This document shows positions 1 through 12,292 of a stretch of 30,480 bases of DNA, piece by piece. This DNA comes from Saccoglossus kowalevskii (taxonomy: Eukaryota; Hemichordata; Enteropneusta; Harrimaniidae), in assembly GCF_000003605.2 (NCBI RefSeq), contig NW_003137462.1, positions 1-30,480 on the forward strand. Direction: 5' to 3'. Positions within the stretch are counted from its first letter, which is position 1, and every line of letters begins with the position of its first letter. Below the pieces are notes generated by a model that was not told the origin of the DNA, did not search any database, and worked only from the letters and a program-made list of their open reading frames with translations. The translations under genes and the position numbers were made by a program.

Positions 1-714
1 GTAATATTAGGAGAGTCAACACAGGGAAAACCTCGGCACTGTAATAGTAGAGAAGTCAAACATAGTAAAACCTCGGCACTAATAGTAGAGAGTCAAACAT
101 AGTAAAACCTAGGCACTGTAATAGAAGAGAGTCAAAACACAGTGAAACATGAGTAGTGTAATAGTAGAGAGTCAAACACAGTGAAACCTAAGCACTGTAA
201 TAGTAGAAAGTCAAACACAGTGAAACCTAGGCACTGTAATAAAATGGAGTCAAACACAGTAAAACCTAGGCAGTGTAATAGAAGAGAGTCAAACACAGTG
301 AAACCAAGGCACAGTAATAAAATAGAATCAAACACAGTTAAACCTAAGCACTGTAATAGTAGAGAGTCAAACACAGTGAAACCAAGGCACAGTAATAGTA
401 CAGAGTCAAACATTGTGAAACCTAGGCACTGTAATAGTAAAGAGTCAAACACAGTAAAACTAAGCAATGTAATAGTAGAGAGTCAAACACAGTAAAACCT
501 AAGCACTGCTATATTAGAGAGTCGAACGCAGTAAAACATGTGCACTGTTATAGTGGAGAGATAAACACAGTGAAACCTAGGCACTGTAATAGTAGAGAGT
601 CAAACACAGTAAAACCTAGGCACAGAAAGATTAGAGAGTCAAACTCAGTAAAACCTGGGCACTGTAATAGAAGAGAGTCAAACACAGTGAAACCTAGGCA
701 CAGTAATAGTAGAG

Positions 715-1120
715 AGTCAAACATAGTGAAACCAAGGCACAGTAATAGTACAGACTCAAACACAGTGAAACTAGGCACTGTAATATTAGAGAGTCAAACA
801 CAGTGAAACCTCGGCACTGTAATAGTAGAGAGTCAAACATAGTAAAACCTCGGCACTAATAGTAGAGAGTCAAACATAGTAAAACCTAGGCACTGTAATA
901 GAAGAGAGTCAAACACAGTGAAACCTAAGTAGTGTAATAGTAGAGAGTCAAACACAGTGAAACCTAAGCACTGTAATAGTAGAAAGTCAAACACAGTGAA
1001 ACCTAGGCACTGTAATAAAATAGAGTCAAACACAGTAAAACCTAGGCACTGTAATAGAAGAGAGTCAAACACAGTGAAACCAAGGCACAGTAATAAAATA
1101 GAATCAAACACAGTAAAACC
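715..1120. repeat. Duplicated block, copy 1 (partner 3252-3657)
   Basis: The string of unit variants here recurs at an offset of 2537 bp, including the short CCTCGGCACT-AATAG unit at 848 and 3385, the 'aagtagtg' unit, and two 'aataaaatag' units. A one-base deletion near 770 (gaaactagg instead of gaaacctagg) separates the copies. Related strings lie in each 855-bp HOR and near 12740-13120. Edges are approximate because neighbouring units are similar to each other. Confidence 0.8.
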
Positions 1121-1275
1121 TAGGCACTGTAATAGTAGAGAGTCAAACATAGTAAAACCTGGTCTCTGTAATAGTAGAGAGTCAAACACAGTGAAATATA
1201 GGTACAGTAACAGTAGAGAGTCAATCACAGCAAAACCTAGGCACAGTTAGAGCAGAGAGTCAAGCATAGTAAAAC

Positions 1276-1560
1276 CTAGGCAATGTAATAGTAGAGAGTC
1301 AACACAATGAAACCTAGGCGCTGTAATAGTAGGGAGTCAAACACAGTGAAACCTAGGCACTGTAATAGTAGAAAGTCAAACACAGTAAAACCTAGGCACT
1401 GTAATAGTAGAGAGTCAAACATAGTGAAACCTAGGCACTGTAATAGTAGAAAGTCAAACACAGTGAAACCTAGGTACTGCAAAAGCAGAGAGTCACACAC
1501 AGTGAAACCTAGGCACTGTAATAGAAGAGAGTCAAACACAGTGAAACCTCGGCACTGTAA
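1276..1560. repeat. Block shared with 12445-12729 and with 2093-2390
   Basis: The diagnostic run 'gtcaacaca(g/a)tgaaacc', then a 'taggcg' unit with 'agggagtc', then alternating gagag and gaaag units, is repeated at 12445-12729 (offset 11169) and again from about 2093 (offset about 817). The match with 12.4 kb also extends left through the 'ggtctctg' unit (1161 versus 12330). The left segment and the island at 12.3-17.2 kb therefore share ancestry. Confidence 0.75.
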
Positions 1561-2092
1561 TTGTAGAGAGTCAAACATAGTGAAACCAAGGCACAGTAAT
1601 AAAATAGAATCAAACACAGTAAAACCTAAGCACTGTAATAGTAGAAAGTCAAACACAATGAAACCTAGGCACTGTAATAAAATAGAGTCAAACACAGTAA
1701 AACCTAAGTAGCGTAATAGTAGAGAGTCAAACACAATGAAACCTAAACACTGTAATAGTAGAAAGTCAAACACAGTGAAACCTAGGCACTGTAATAAAAT
1801 AGAGTCAAGCACAGTAAAACCTAGGCACTGTAATAGAAGAGAGTCAAACACAGTGAAACCAAGGCACAGTAATAGTACAGAGTCAAACATTGTGAAACCT
1901 AGGCACTGTAATAGTAAAGAGTCAAACACAGTAAAACTAAGCAATGTAATAGTAGAGCGTCAAACACAGTAAAACCTAGGCACTGTAATAATAGTAAGTC
2001 ACGCACAGTAAAACCTAAGCACTGTAATAGTAGAGAGTTAAACACAGTACAACCTAAGCACTGCTATAGTAGAGAGTCAAACGCAGTAAAAC

Positions 2093-2390
2093 ATGTGCAC
2101 TGTTATAGTGGAGAGTCAACACAGTGAAACCTAGGCGCTGTAATAGTAGGGAGTCAAACACAGTGAAACCTAGGCACTGTAATAGTAGAAAGTCAAACAC
2201 AGTAAAACCTAGGCACTGTAATAGTAGAGAGTCAAACATAGTGAAACCTAGGCACTGTAATAGTAGAAAGTCAAACACAGTGAAACCTAGTCACTGTAAT
2301 AGTAGAAAGTCAAACACAGTGAAACCTAGGCACTGTAATAGTAGAGAGTCAAACACGGTAGAACCAAGGCACAGTAAGAGCAGAAATTCA
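2093..2390. repeat. Partial copy of the 1276-1560 block
   Basis: Starting at the 'gagagtcaacacag' junction near 2113, the order of units follows that from 1296 on for several units ('taggcgctg', 'agggagtc', 'gaaag', 'acatag', 'gaaag') and then departs from it. The offset is about 817 bp, which is 21 units less two bases. Confidence 0.7.
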
Positions 2391-3251
2391 AACACAAGTA
2401 ACACCTCGGCACTGTAATAGTAGAGAGTCAAACATAGTGAAACCTAGGCACTGTAATAGTAGAAAGTCAAACACAGTGAAACCCAGGTACTGCAAAGCAG
2501 AGAGTCACACACAGTGAAACCTAGCACTGTAAGACTACTGTATAGTAGAGAGTCAAACACGGTAGAACCTAGCACAGTAGAGCAGAAAGTCAAACACAGT
2601 AACACTTGGGCAGTGTATTAGTTGAGAGTCAAACATAGGGAAACCTAGGCACTGTAATAGTAGAGAATAAACCACACTAAAACCTGAGCACTGTAATAGT
2701 AGAGAGTCAAACACCGTAAAACCTCGGCACTGTATTAGTATAGTGTCAAACACAGTGAAACCTAGGTACTGTAATAGTAGAGAGTCAAACACAGTGAAAC
2801 CTAGGCACCGTAATAGTAGAGAGTCGAACACAGTAAAACCAAGGCACAGTAATAGTACAGAGTCTAACATTGTGAAACCTAGGCACTGTAATAGTAAAGA
2901 GTCAAACACAGTAAAACCTAAGTAATGTGATAGTAGAGTGTAAAACACAGTAAAACCTAGGCACTGTAATAGTAGAGAGTCAAACACAGTAAAACCTAAG
3001 CACTGTAATAGTAGAGAGTCAAAGACAGTAAAAAGTAGGCCCTGTAATAGTAGAGAGTCAAACATAGTAAAACCTGGGCTCTGTAAAAGTAGAGATTCAA
3101 ACACAGTGAAATATAGGCACAGTAAGAGCAGAAAGTCAAACACAGTAACACCTCGGCACTGTAATAGTAGAGAGTCAAACATAGTGAAACCTAGGCACTG
3201 TAATAGTAGAAAGTCAAACACAGTGAAACCTCGGCACTGTAATAGCAGAGA

Positions 3252-3657
3252 GTCAAACATAGTGAAACCAAGGCACAGTAATAGTACAGACTCAAACACA
3301 GTGAAACCTAGGCACTGTAATAGTAGAGAGTCAAACACAGTGAAACCTCGGCACTGTAATAGTAGAGAGTCAAACATAGTAAAACCTCGGCACTAATAGT
3401 AGAGAGTCAAACATAGTAAAACCTAGGCACTGTAATAGAAGAGAGTCAAACACAGTGAAACCTAAGTAGTGTAATAGTAGAGAGTCAAACACAGTGAAAC
3501 CTAAGCACTGTAATAGTAGAAAGTCAAACACAGTGAAACCTAGGCACTGTAATAAAATAGAGTCAAACACAGTAAAACCTAGGCACTGTAATAGAAGAGA
3601 GTCAAACACAGTGAAACCAAGGCACAGTAATAAAATAGAATCAAACACAGTAAAACC
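3252..3657. repeat. Duplicated block, copy 2 (partner 715-1120)
   Basis: This is the partner of 715-1120 at an offset of +2537 bp. It carries the same order of variants (acagactc unit, CCTCGG units, the 37-bp unit at 3385, the 'aagtagtg' unit, two 'aataaaatag' units). To its right the two places diverge: 3657 continues with a 'gaaag' unit and 1120 with an 'acatag' unit. Confidence 0.8.
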
Positions 3658-5354
3658 TAAGCACTGTAATAGTAGAAAGTCAAACACAGTGAAACCTAGG
3701 CACTGTAATAAAATAGAGTCAAACACAGTAAAACTAAGCAATGTAATAGTAGAGAGTCAAACACAGTAAAACCTAAGCACTGCTATATTATAGAGTCAAA
3801 CGCAGTAAAACCTGTGCACTGTTATAGTGGAGAGTTAAACACAGTGAAACCAAGGCACTGTATTAGTAGAGAGTCAAACACAGTAAAAACTAGGCACAGT
3901 AATATTAGAGAGTCAAACTCAGTAAAACCTGGGCACTGTAATAGTAGAGAGTCAAACACAGTGAAACCTAAGGCACAGTAATAGTAGAGAGTCAAACACA
4001 GTAAAACCTAAGAATAATAAGAGCAGAGAGCCAAACACAGTAAAACATAGGCACTGTAATAGTAGAAAATAAAACACACTAAAACTGAGCACTGTAATAG
4101 TAGAGAGTCAAACATAGGGAAACTAGGCATGTAATAGTAGAAAGTCAAACACAGTGAAACTAGGTATACAAAAGCAGAGAGTCACACACAGTGAAACCTA
4201 GGCACTGTAAAAGAAGAGAGTCAAACACAGTGAAACCAAGGCACAGTAATAGTACAGAGTCAAACATTGTGAAACATAGGCACTGTAATAGTAGAGTCAA
4301 ACACAGTAAAACTAAGCAATGTAATAGTAGAGACTCAAACACAGTAAAACCTAGGCACTGTAATAATAGTAAGTCACGCACAGTAAAACCTAAGCACTGT
4401 AATAGTAGAGAGTTAAACACAGTACAACCTAAGCACTGCTATATTAGAGAGTCAAACGCAGTAAAACCTGTGCACTGTTATAGTGGAGAGTTAAACACAG
4501 TGAAACCTAGGCACTGTAATAGTAGAGAGTCAAACACAGTAAAACCTAGGCACAGTAAGAGTAGAGAGTCAAACTCAGTAAAACTTGGGCACTGTAATAT
4601 TAGAGAGTCAAACACAGTGAAACCTAGGCACTGTAATAGTAAAGAGTCACCCACAGTAAAACCTAAGTAATGTGATAGTAGAGAGTCAAATACAGTAAAA
4701 CCTAGGCACTGTAATAGTAGAGAGTCAAACATAGTAAAACCTGGGCTCTGTAATAGTAGAGAGTCAAACACAGTAAAACCTAAGCACTGTGATAGTAGAG
4801 AGTCAAAGACAGTAAAACCTAGGCACTGTAATAGTAGAGAGTCAACACAGTAAAACCTAGGCACTGTAATAGTAGAGAGTCAAACATAGTAAAACCTGGC
4901 TCTGTAATAGTAGAGAGTCAAACACAGTGAAATACATGTACAGTACAGTAGAGAGTCATCACAGTAAAACTAAGCACTGTGATAGTAGAGAGACAACACA
5001 GTGAAACCTAGGCACTGTAATAGTAGAGAGTCAAACACAGTAAAACCTAGGCACTGTAATAGTAAAGAGTCAAACACAGTAAAACCTAAGCACTGTGATA
5101 GTAGAGAGTCAAAGACAGTAAAACCTAGGCACTGTAATAGTAGAGAGTCAAACATAGTAAAACCTGGGCTCTGTAATAGTAGAGAGACAAACACAGTGAA
5201 ATATAGGTACAGTAACATTAGAGAGTCAATCACAGTAAAACCTAGGCAATGTAATAGTAGAGAGTGAAACACAGTGAAACCTAGGCGCTGTAATAGTAGG
5301 GAGTCAAACACAGTGAAACCTAGGCAGTGTAATAGTAGAAAGTAAAACACAGTG

Positions 5355-6210
5355 AAACCTAGGCACTGTAATTGTAGAGAGTCAAACATAGTGAAACCTA
5401 GGCACTGTAATAGTAGAAAGTCAAACACAGTGAAACCTAGGTACTGCAAAAGCAGAGAGTCACACACAGTGAAACCTAGGCACTGTAATAGAAGAGAGTC
5501 AAACACAGTGAAACCTCGGCACTGTAATTGTAGAGAGTCAAACATAGTGAAACCAAGGCACAGTAATAGTACAGACTCAAACACAGTGAAACCTAGGCAC
5601 TGTAATATTAGAGAGTCAAACACAGTGAAACCTCGGCACTGTAATAGTAGAGAGTCAAACATAGTAAAACCTCGGCACTAATAGTAGAGAGTCAAACATA
5701 GTAAAACCTAGGCACTGTAATAGAAGAGAGTCAAACACAGTGAAACCTAAGTAGTGTAATAGTAGAGAGTCAAACACAGTGAAACCTAAGCACTGTAATA
5801 GTAGAAAGTCAAACACAGTGACACCTAGGCACTGTAATAAAATAGAGTCAAACACAGTAAAACCTAGGCACTGTAATAGAAGAGAGTCAAACTCAGTGAA
5901 ACCAAGACACAGTAATAGTACAGAGTCAAACATTGTGAAACATAGGCACTGTAATAGTAAAGAGTCAAACACAGTAAAACTAAGCAATGTAATAGTAGAG
6001 ACTCAAACACAGTAAAACCTAGGCACTGTAATAATAGTAAGTCACGCACAGTAAAACCTAAGCACTGTAATAGTAGAGAGTTAAACACAGTACAAACCTA
6101 AGCACTGCTATATTAGAGAGTCGAACGCAGTAAAACCTGTGCACTGTTATAGTGGAGAGTTAAACACAGTGAAACCTAGGCACTGTAATAGTAGAGAGTC
6201 AAACACAGTG
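5355..6210. repeat. 855-bp HOR, copy 1 (856 bp)
   Basis: The left edge is where similarity to the other copies stops: before 5355 the neighbour is a 'cagtgtaatag/gaaagtaaaac' unit not found before copies 2-4. Private differences include 'gacacctagg' near 5820, 'gtcaaactcag' near 5890, 'gtcgaacgcag' near 6120, and the extra A near 6094. Confidence 0.9.
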
Positions 6211-6219
6211 AAACCTAGG
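6175..6219. other. Dyad in the consensus unit (possible hairpin)
   Basis: In the representative unit, CCTAGGCACTGT (6175-6186) is the reverse complement of ACAGTG (6205-6210) plus CCTAGG (6214-6219), interrupted only by AAA (6211-6213). This allows a 12-bp stem with a three-base bulge and an 18-base loop (6187-6204). CCTAGG is also palindromic by itself. The 'cagta', 'cacagt', 'cctaag' and 'cctcgg' variants each weaken one arm, so stem quality varies between units. Whether it folds in the cell is not shown by sequence. Confidence 0.6.
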
Positions 6220-7065
6220 CACTGTAATTGTAGAGAGTCAAACATAGTGAAACCTAGGCACTGTAATAGTAGAAAGTCAAACACAGTGAAACCTAGGTAC
6301 TGCAAAAGCAGAGAGTCACACACAGTGAAACCTAGGCACTGTAATAGAAGAGAGTCAAACACAGTGAAACCTCGGCACTGTAATTGTAGAGAGTCAAACA
6401 TAGTGAAACCAAGGCACAGTAATAGTACAGACTCAAACACAGTGAAACCTAGGCACTGTAATATTAGAGAGTCAAACATAGTGAAACCTCGGCACTGTAA
6501 TAGTAGAGAGTCAAACATAGTAAAACCTCGGCACTAATAGTAGAGAGTCAAACATAGTAAAACCTAGGCACTGTAATAGAAGAGAGTCAAACACAGTGAA
6601 ACCTAAGTAGTGTAATAGTAGAGAGTCAAACACAGTGAAACGTAAGCACTGTAATAGTAGAAAGTCAAACACAGTGAAACCTAGGCACTGTAATAAAATA
6701 GAGTCAAACACAGTAAAACCTAGGCACTGTAATAGAAGAGAGTCAAACACAGTGAAACCAAGGCACAGTAATAGTACAGAGTCAAACATTGTGAAACATA
6801 GGCACTGTAATAGTAAAGAGTCAAACACAGTAAAACTAAGCAATGTAATAGTAGAGACTCAAACACAGTAAAACCTAGGCACTGTAATAATAGTAAGTCA
6901 CGCACAGTAAAACCTAAGCACTGTAATAGTAGAGAGTTAAACACAGTACAACCTAAGCACTGCTATATTAGAGAGTCAAACGCAGTAAAACCTGTGCACT
7001 GTTATAGTGGAGAGTTAAACACAGTGAAACCTAGGCACTGTAATAGTAGAGAGTCAAACACAGTG
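6211..7065. repeat. 855-bp HOR, copy 2
   Basis: This copy starts exactly at the aaacctaggc that opens the 'taattgtag' unit and follows the shared order of 22 units. It shares 'gaaacgtaagc' (near 6640) with copy 3, whereas copies 1 and 4 have 'gaaacctaagc' at the same place. Confidence 0.92.
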
Positions 7066-7920
7066 AAACCTAGGCACTGTAATTGTAGAGAGTCAAACAT
7101 AGTGAAACCTAGGCACTGTAATAGTAGAAAGTCAAACACAGTGAAACCTAGGTACTGCAAAAGCAGAGAGTCACACACAGTGAAACCTAGGCACTGTAAT
7201 AGAAGAGAGTCAAACACAGTGAAACCTCGGCACTGTAATTGTAGAGAGTCAAACATAGTGAAACCAAGGCACAGTAATAGTACAGACTCAAACACAGTGA
7301 AACCTAGGCACTGTAATATTAGAGAGTCAAACATAGTGAAACCTCGGCACTGTAATAGTAGAGAGTCAAACATAGTAAAACCTCGGCACTAATAGTAGAG
7401 AGTCAAACATAGTAAAACCTAGGCACTGTAATAGAAGAGAGTCAAACACAGTGAAACCTAAGTAGTGTAATAGTAGAGAGTCAAACACAGTGAAACGTAA
7501 GCACTGTAATAGTAGAAAGTCAAACACAGTGAAACCTAGGCACTGTAATAAAATAGAGTCAAACACAGTAAAACCTAGGCACTGTAATAGAAGAGAGTCA
7601 AACACAGTGAAACCAAGGCACAGTAATAGTACAGAGTCAAACATTGTGAAACATAGGCACTGTAATAGTAAAGAGTCAAACACAGTAAAACTAAGCAATG
7701 TAATAGTAGAGACTCAAACACAGTAAAACCTACGCACTGTAATAATAGTAAGTCACGCACAGTAAAACCTAAGCACTGTAATAGTAGAGAGTTAAACACA
7801 GTACAACCTAAGCACTGCTATATTAGAGAGTCAAACGCAGTAAAACCTGTGCACTGTTATAGTGGAGAGTTAAACACAGTGAAACCTAGGCACTGTAATA
7901 GTAGAGAGTCAAACACAGTG
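7066..7920. repeat. 855-bp HOR, copy 3
   Basis: The order of units is the same as in copy 2, with the shared 'gaaacgtaagc' variant near 7495. One visible private substitution is 'cctacgcactg' near 7731, where the other copies have 'cctaggcactg'. Confidence 0.92.
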
Positions 7921-8775
7921 AAACCTAGGCACTGTAATTGTAGAGAGTCAAACATAGTGAAACCTAGGCACTGTAATAGTAGAAAGTCAAACACAGTGAA
8001 ACCTAGGTACTGCAAAAGCAGAGATTCACACACAGTGAAACCTAGGCACTGTAATAGAAGAGAGTCAAACACAGTGAAACCTCGGCACTGTAATTGTAGA
8101 GAGTCAAACATAGTGAAACCAAGGCACAGTAATAGTACAGACTCAAACACAGTGAAACCTAGGCACTGTAATATTAGAGAGTCAAACATAGTGAAACCTC
8201 GGCACTGTAATAGTAGAGAGTCAAACATAGTAAAACCTCGGCACTAATAGTAGAGAGTCAAACATAGTAAAACCTAGGCACTGTAATAGAAGAGAGTCAA
8301 ACACAGTGAAACCTAAGTAGTGTAATAGTAGAGAGTCAAACACAGTGAAACCTAAGCACTGTAATAGTAGAAAGTCAAACACAGTGAAACCTAGGCACTG
8401 TAATAAAATAGAGTCAAACACAGTAAAACCTAGACACTGTAATAGAAGAGAGTCAAACACAGTGAAACCAAGGCACAGTAATAGTACAGAGTCAAACATT
8501 GTGAAACATAGGCACTGTAATAGTAAAGAGTCAAACACAGTAAAACTAAGCAATGTAATAGTAGAGACTCAAACACAGTAAAACCTAGGCACTGTAATAA
8601 TAGTAAGTCACGCACAGTAAAACCTAAGCACTGTAATAGTGGAGAGTTAAACACAGTACAACCTAAGCACTGCTATACTAGAGAGTCAAACGCAGTAAAA
8701 CCTGTGCACTGTTATAGTGGAGAGTTAAACACAGTGAAACCTAGGCACTGTAATAGTAGAGAGTCAAACACAGTA
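7921..8775. repeat. 855-bp HOR, copy 4
   Basis: This is the last copy. Private differences include 'gagattcacac' near 8024, 'cctagacactg' near 8431, 'gtggagagttaaac' near 8640 and 'gctatactag' near 8676. After 8775 the next unit is a 'cacagtaagag' type, not 'taattgtag', so the regular 855-bp series ends there. Confidence 0.92.
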
Positions 8776-8949
8776 AAACCTAGGCACAGTAAGAGTAGAG
8801 AGTGAAAGACAGTAAAACTTGGGCACTGTAATAAAATAGAGTCAAACACAGTAAAACCTAGGCACTGTAATAGTAGAGAGTCAAACACAGTAAAACCTAG
8901 GCACAGTAAGAGCAGAGAGTCAAACTCAGTAAAACCTGGGTATTGTAAT
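8776..8949. repeat. Transition between the two HOR families
   Basis: About four and a half 39-bp units link the 855-bp array to the next family. They include 'gagagtgaaagacag' and 'aaaacttgggcactg' units and, at about 8938, the first 'ctgggtattg' unit of the window. I see nothing here other than satellite units. Confidence 0.75.
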
Positions 8950-10114
8950 AGTAGAGAGTCAAACATAGTGAAACCTAGGCACTGTAATAGTAGAAAGTCA
9001 AACACAGTGAAACATAGGCACTGTAATAGTAGAGAGTCAAACATAGTAAAACCTAGGCACTGTAATAGTAGAGAGTCAAACACAGTAAAACCTAGGCACA
9101 GTAAGATTAGAGAGTCAAACTCAGTAAAACCTGGGTATTGTAATAGTAGAGAGTCAAACACAGTAAAACCTAGGCACTGTAATAGTAGAGAGTCAAACAC
9201 AGTAAAACCTAGGCACAGTAAGAGCAGAGAATCAAACTCAGTAAAACCTGGGTATTGTAATAGTAGAGAGTCAAACACAGTGAAACCTGTGGACTGTTAT
9301 AGTGGAGAGTCAAAAACAGTGAAACCTAGGCACTGTAATAGTAGAGAGACAAACACAGTAAAACCTGGGTATTGTAATAGTAGAGAGTCAAACACAGTAA
9401 AACCTGTGGACTTTTATAGTGGAGAGTCAAACACAGTGAAACCTAGGCACTGTAATAGTAGAGAGTCAAACACAGTAAAACCTAGGCACTGTAATAGTAG
9501 AGAGTCAAACACAGTAAAACCTAGGCACAGTAAGAGCAGAGAGTCAAACTCAGTGAAACCTGGGTATTGTAATAGTAGAGAGTCAAACACAGTGAAACCT
9601 AGGCACTGTAATAGTAGAAAGTCAAACACAGTGAAACATAGGCACTGTAATAGTAGAGAGTCAAACATAGTAAAACCTAGGCACTGTAATAGTAGTGAGT
9701 CAAACATAGTGAAACGTAGGCACTGTAGTAGTAGGGAGACAAACACAGTGAAACCTAAGCACTGTAATAGGAGAGAGTCAAACACAGTGAAACCTAAGCA
9801 CTGTAATATTAGAAAGTCAAACACAGTGAAACCTAAGCACTGTAATAGTAAAGAGTCAAACACGGTAGAACTTAGGCACAGTAAGAGCAGAAAGTCAAAC
9901 ACAGTAAAACCTCGGCACTGTAATAGTAGAGAGTCAAACATAGTGAAACCTAGGCACTGTAATAGTAGAGAGTCAAACACAGTAAAACCTAAGCACTGTA
10001 ATAGTAGAGAGTCAAACATAGTGAAACCTAGGCACTGTAATAGTAGAAAGTCAAACACAGTGAAACACAGGCACTGTAATAAAATAGAGTCAAACACAGT
10101 AAACCCTTGGCACA
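8950..10114. repeat. HOR block A, copy 1 (partner 22245-23409)
   Basis: The block matches 22245-23409 at a constant offset of 13295 bp, including the rare variant gtggactttt (9406 and 22701) that other copies lack. It contains the ordered markers 'gtagtgagtcaaac' (tgagtc at 9696), 'gtagtagtagggagac', 'aataggagagag', 'taatattagaaag' and 'cggtagaacttagg'. One visible difference is cagtgaaacctggg near 9557 against cagtaaaacctggg at 22852. At the right edge this copy has 'cttggcacag' where the partner has 'cttggcactg'. Confidence 0.88.
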
Positions 10115-12292
10115 GTAATAGAAGAGAGTCAAACACAGTGAAACCAAGCCACAGTAATAGTACAGAGTCAAACATTGTGAAACCTAGGCACTGTAATAGT
10201 AAAGAGTCAAACACAGTAAAACTAAGCAATGTAATAGTAGAGAGTCAAACACAGAACAACCTAAGCACTGCTATATTAGAGAGTCAAACACAGTAAAACC
10301 TGTGGACTGTTATAGTGGAGAGTCAAACACAGTGAAACGTAGGCACTGTAATAGTAGAGAGTCAAGCACAGTAAAACCTAGGCACTGTAATAATAGAGAG
10401 TCAAACACAGTAAAACATAGGCACAGTAAGAGTAGAGAGTCAAACTCAGTAAAACCTGGGTATTGTAATAGTAGAGAGTCAAACACAGTGAAACCTGTGG
10501 ACTGTTATAGTGGAGAGTCAAACACAGTGAAACCTAGGCACTGTAATAGTAGAGAGTCAAACACAGTAAAACCTGGGTATTGTAATAGTAGAGAGTCAAA
10601 CACAGTAAAACCTGTGGGCTGTTATAGTGGAGAGTCAAACACAGTGAAACCTAGGCACTGTAATAGTAGAGAGTCAAACACAGTAAAACATAGGCACTGT
10701 AATAGTAGAGAGTCAAACACAGTAAAACCTAGGCACAGTAAGAGCAGAGAGTCAAACTCAGTAAAACCTGGGTATTGTAATAGTAGAGAATCAAACATAG
10801 TGAAACCTAGGCACTGTAATAGTAGAAAGTCAAACACAGTGAAACATAGGCACTGTAATAGTAGAGAGTCAAACATAGTAAAACCTAGGCACTGTAATAG
10901 TGGAGAGTCAAACATAGTAAAACGTAGGCACTGTAGTAGTAGGGAGACAGACACAGTGAAACCTAAGCACTGTAGTAGGCGAGAGTCAAACACAGTGAAA
11001 CCTAAGCACTGTGATATTAGAAAGTCAAACACAGTTAAACCTACGCACTGTAATAGTAGAGAGTCAAACACAGTAAAACCTAAGCACTGTAATAGTAGAG
11101 AGTCAAACATAGTGAAACCTAGGCACTGTAATAGTAGAAAGTCAAACACAGTGAAACCTAAGTAGTGTAATATTAGTGAGTCAAAGACAGTGAAACCTAG
11201 GCACTGTAAGAAAATAGAGTCAAACACAGTAAAACCTAGGCACTGTAATATAAGAGAGTCAAACACCGTAATACCTAGGCACTGTAATAGAAGAGAGTCA
11301 AACACAGTGAAACGAAGGCACAGTAATAGCACAGAGTCAAGCATTGTGAAACCTAGGCACTGTAATAGTAAAGAGTCAAACACAGTAAAACCTAGGCACT
11401 GTAATAATAGTAAGTCACGCACAGTAAAACCTAAGCACTGTAATAGTAGAGAGTCAAACACAGTAAAACCTAGGCACAGTAAGAGTAGAGAGTCAAACTC
11501 AGTAAAACCTGGGTATTGTAATAGTAGAGAGTCAAAAACAGTGAAACCTGTGGACTGTTATAGTGGAGAGTCAAACACAGTGAAACCTAGGCACTGTAAT
11601 AGTAGAAAGTCAAACACAGTAAAACCTGGGTATTGTAATAGTAGAGAGTCAAACATAGTAAAACCTGTGGACTGTTATAGTGGAGAGTCAAACACAGTGA
11701 AACCTAGGCACTGTAATAGTAGAGAGTCAAACACAGTAAAACCTAGGCACTGTAATAGTAGAGAGTCAAACACAGTAAAACCTAGGCACAGTAAGAGCAG
11801 AGAGTCAAACTCAGTAAAACCTGGGTATTGTAATAGTAGAGAGTCAAACATAGTGAAACCTAGGCACTGTAATAGTAGAAAGTCAAACACAGTGAAACAT
11901 AGGCACTGTAATAGTAGAGAGTCAAACATAGTAAAACCTAGGCACTGTAATAGTAGAGAGTCAAACACAGTAAAACCTAGGCACAGTAAGATTAGAGAGT
12001 CAAACTCAGTAAAACCTGGGTATTGTAATAGTAGAGAGTCAAACACAGTGAAACCTGTGGACTGTTATAGTGGAGAGTCAAAAACAGTGAAACCTAGGCA
12101 CTGTAATAGTAGAGAGACAAACACAGTAAAACCTGGGTATTGTAATAGTAGAGAGTCAAACACAGTAAAACCTGTGGACTGTTATAGTGGAGAGTCAAAC
12201 ACAGTGAAACCTAGGCACTGTAATAGTAGAGAGTCAAACACAGTAAAACCTAGGCACTGTAATAGTAGAGAGTCAAACACAGTAAAACCTAG
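9970..12292. repeat. Long HOR block, copy 1 (partner 17183-19466)
   Basis: The offset is 7213 bp up to about 11030 and 7174 bp afterwards, because the right copy lacks one 39-bp unit ('cctacgcactg' type). Markers in order are the 38-bp 'actaagcaatg' unit (10219), the ACTGCTATA unit (10267), gtggactgtta units, 'gtagtggagagtc', 'gtagtaggcgag', 'aataatagtaagtcacgc', and 'gtaagattagag'. The part 10302-11165 is also found at 20946-21692 (incomplete) and 27771-28634. Confidence 0.88.

Larger units (their letters stand above)
1..5354. repeat. Left segment: irregular, diverged HOR mosaic
   Basis: Units here follow the same kinds of order as in the 855-bp HOR to the right, but with changed spacing and more single-base indels. 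The landmark ACTGCTATA unit occurs at 505, 2060, 3779 and 4435, so the spacings are 1555, 1719 and 656 bp rather than one constant period. The 'gggtattg' and 'gtggactgtta' unit types that dominate after 8.9 kb are absent. This looks like an older or less recently homogenised part of the array; the age is inferred from irregularity only. Confidence 0.8.
5355..8775. repeat. 855-bp higher-order repeat, four tandem copies
   Basis: A fixed order of 22 units is repeated four times without interruption. Phase markers recur at constant steps: the 'taattgtag' unit (attg) at 5371, 6227, 7082 and 7937; the 37-bp CCTCGGCACT-AATAG unit at 5670, 6526, 7381 and 8236; the ACTGCTATA unit at 6104, 6959, 7814 and 8669. 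The length is 22 x 39 = 858, less 2 for the 37-bp unit and 1 for the 38-bp unit, which gives 855. Copy 1 is 856 bp because of one extra A near 6094 (tacaaaccta). Only scattered single-base differences separate the copies, so the expansion or homogenisation looks recent. Confidence 0.95.
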
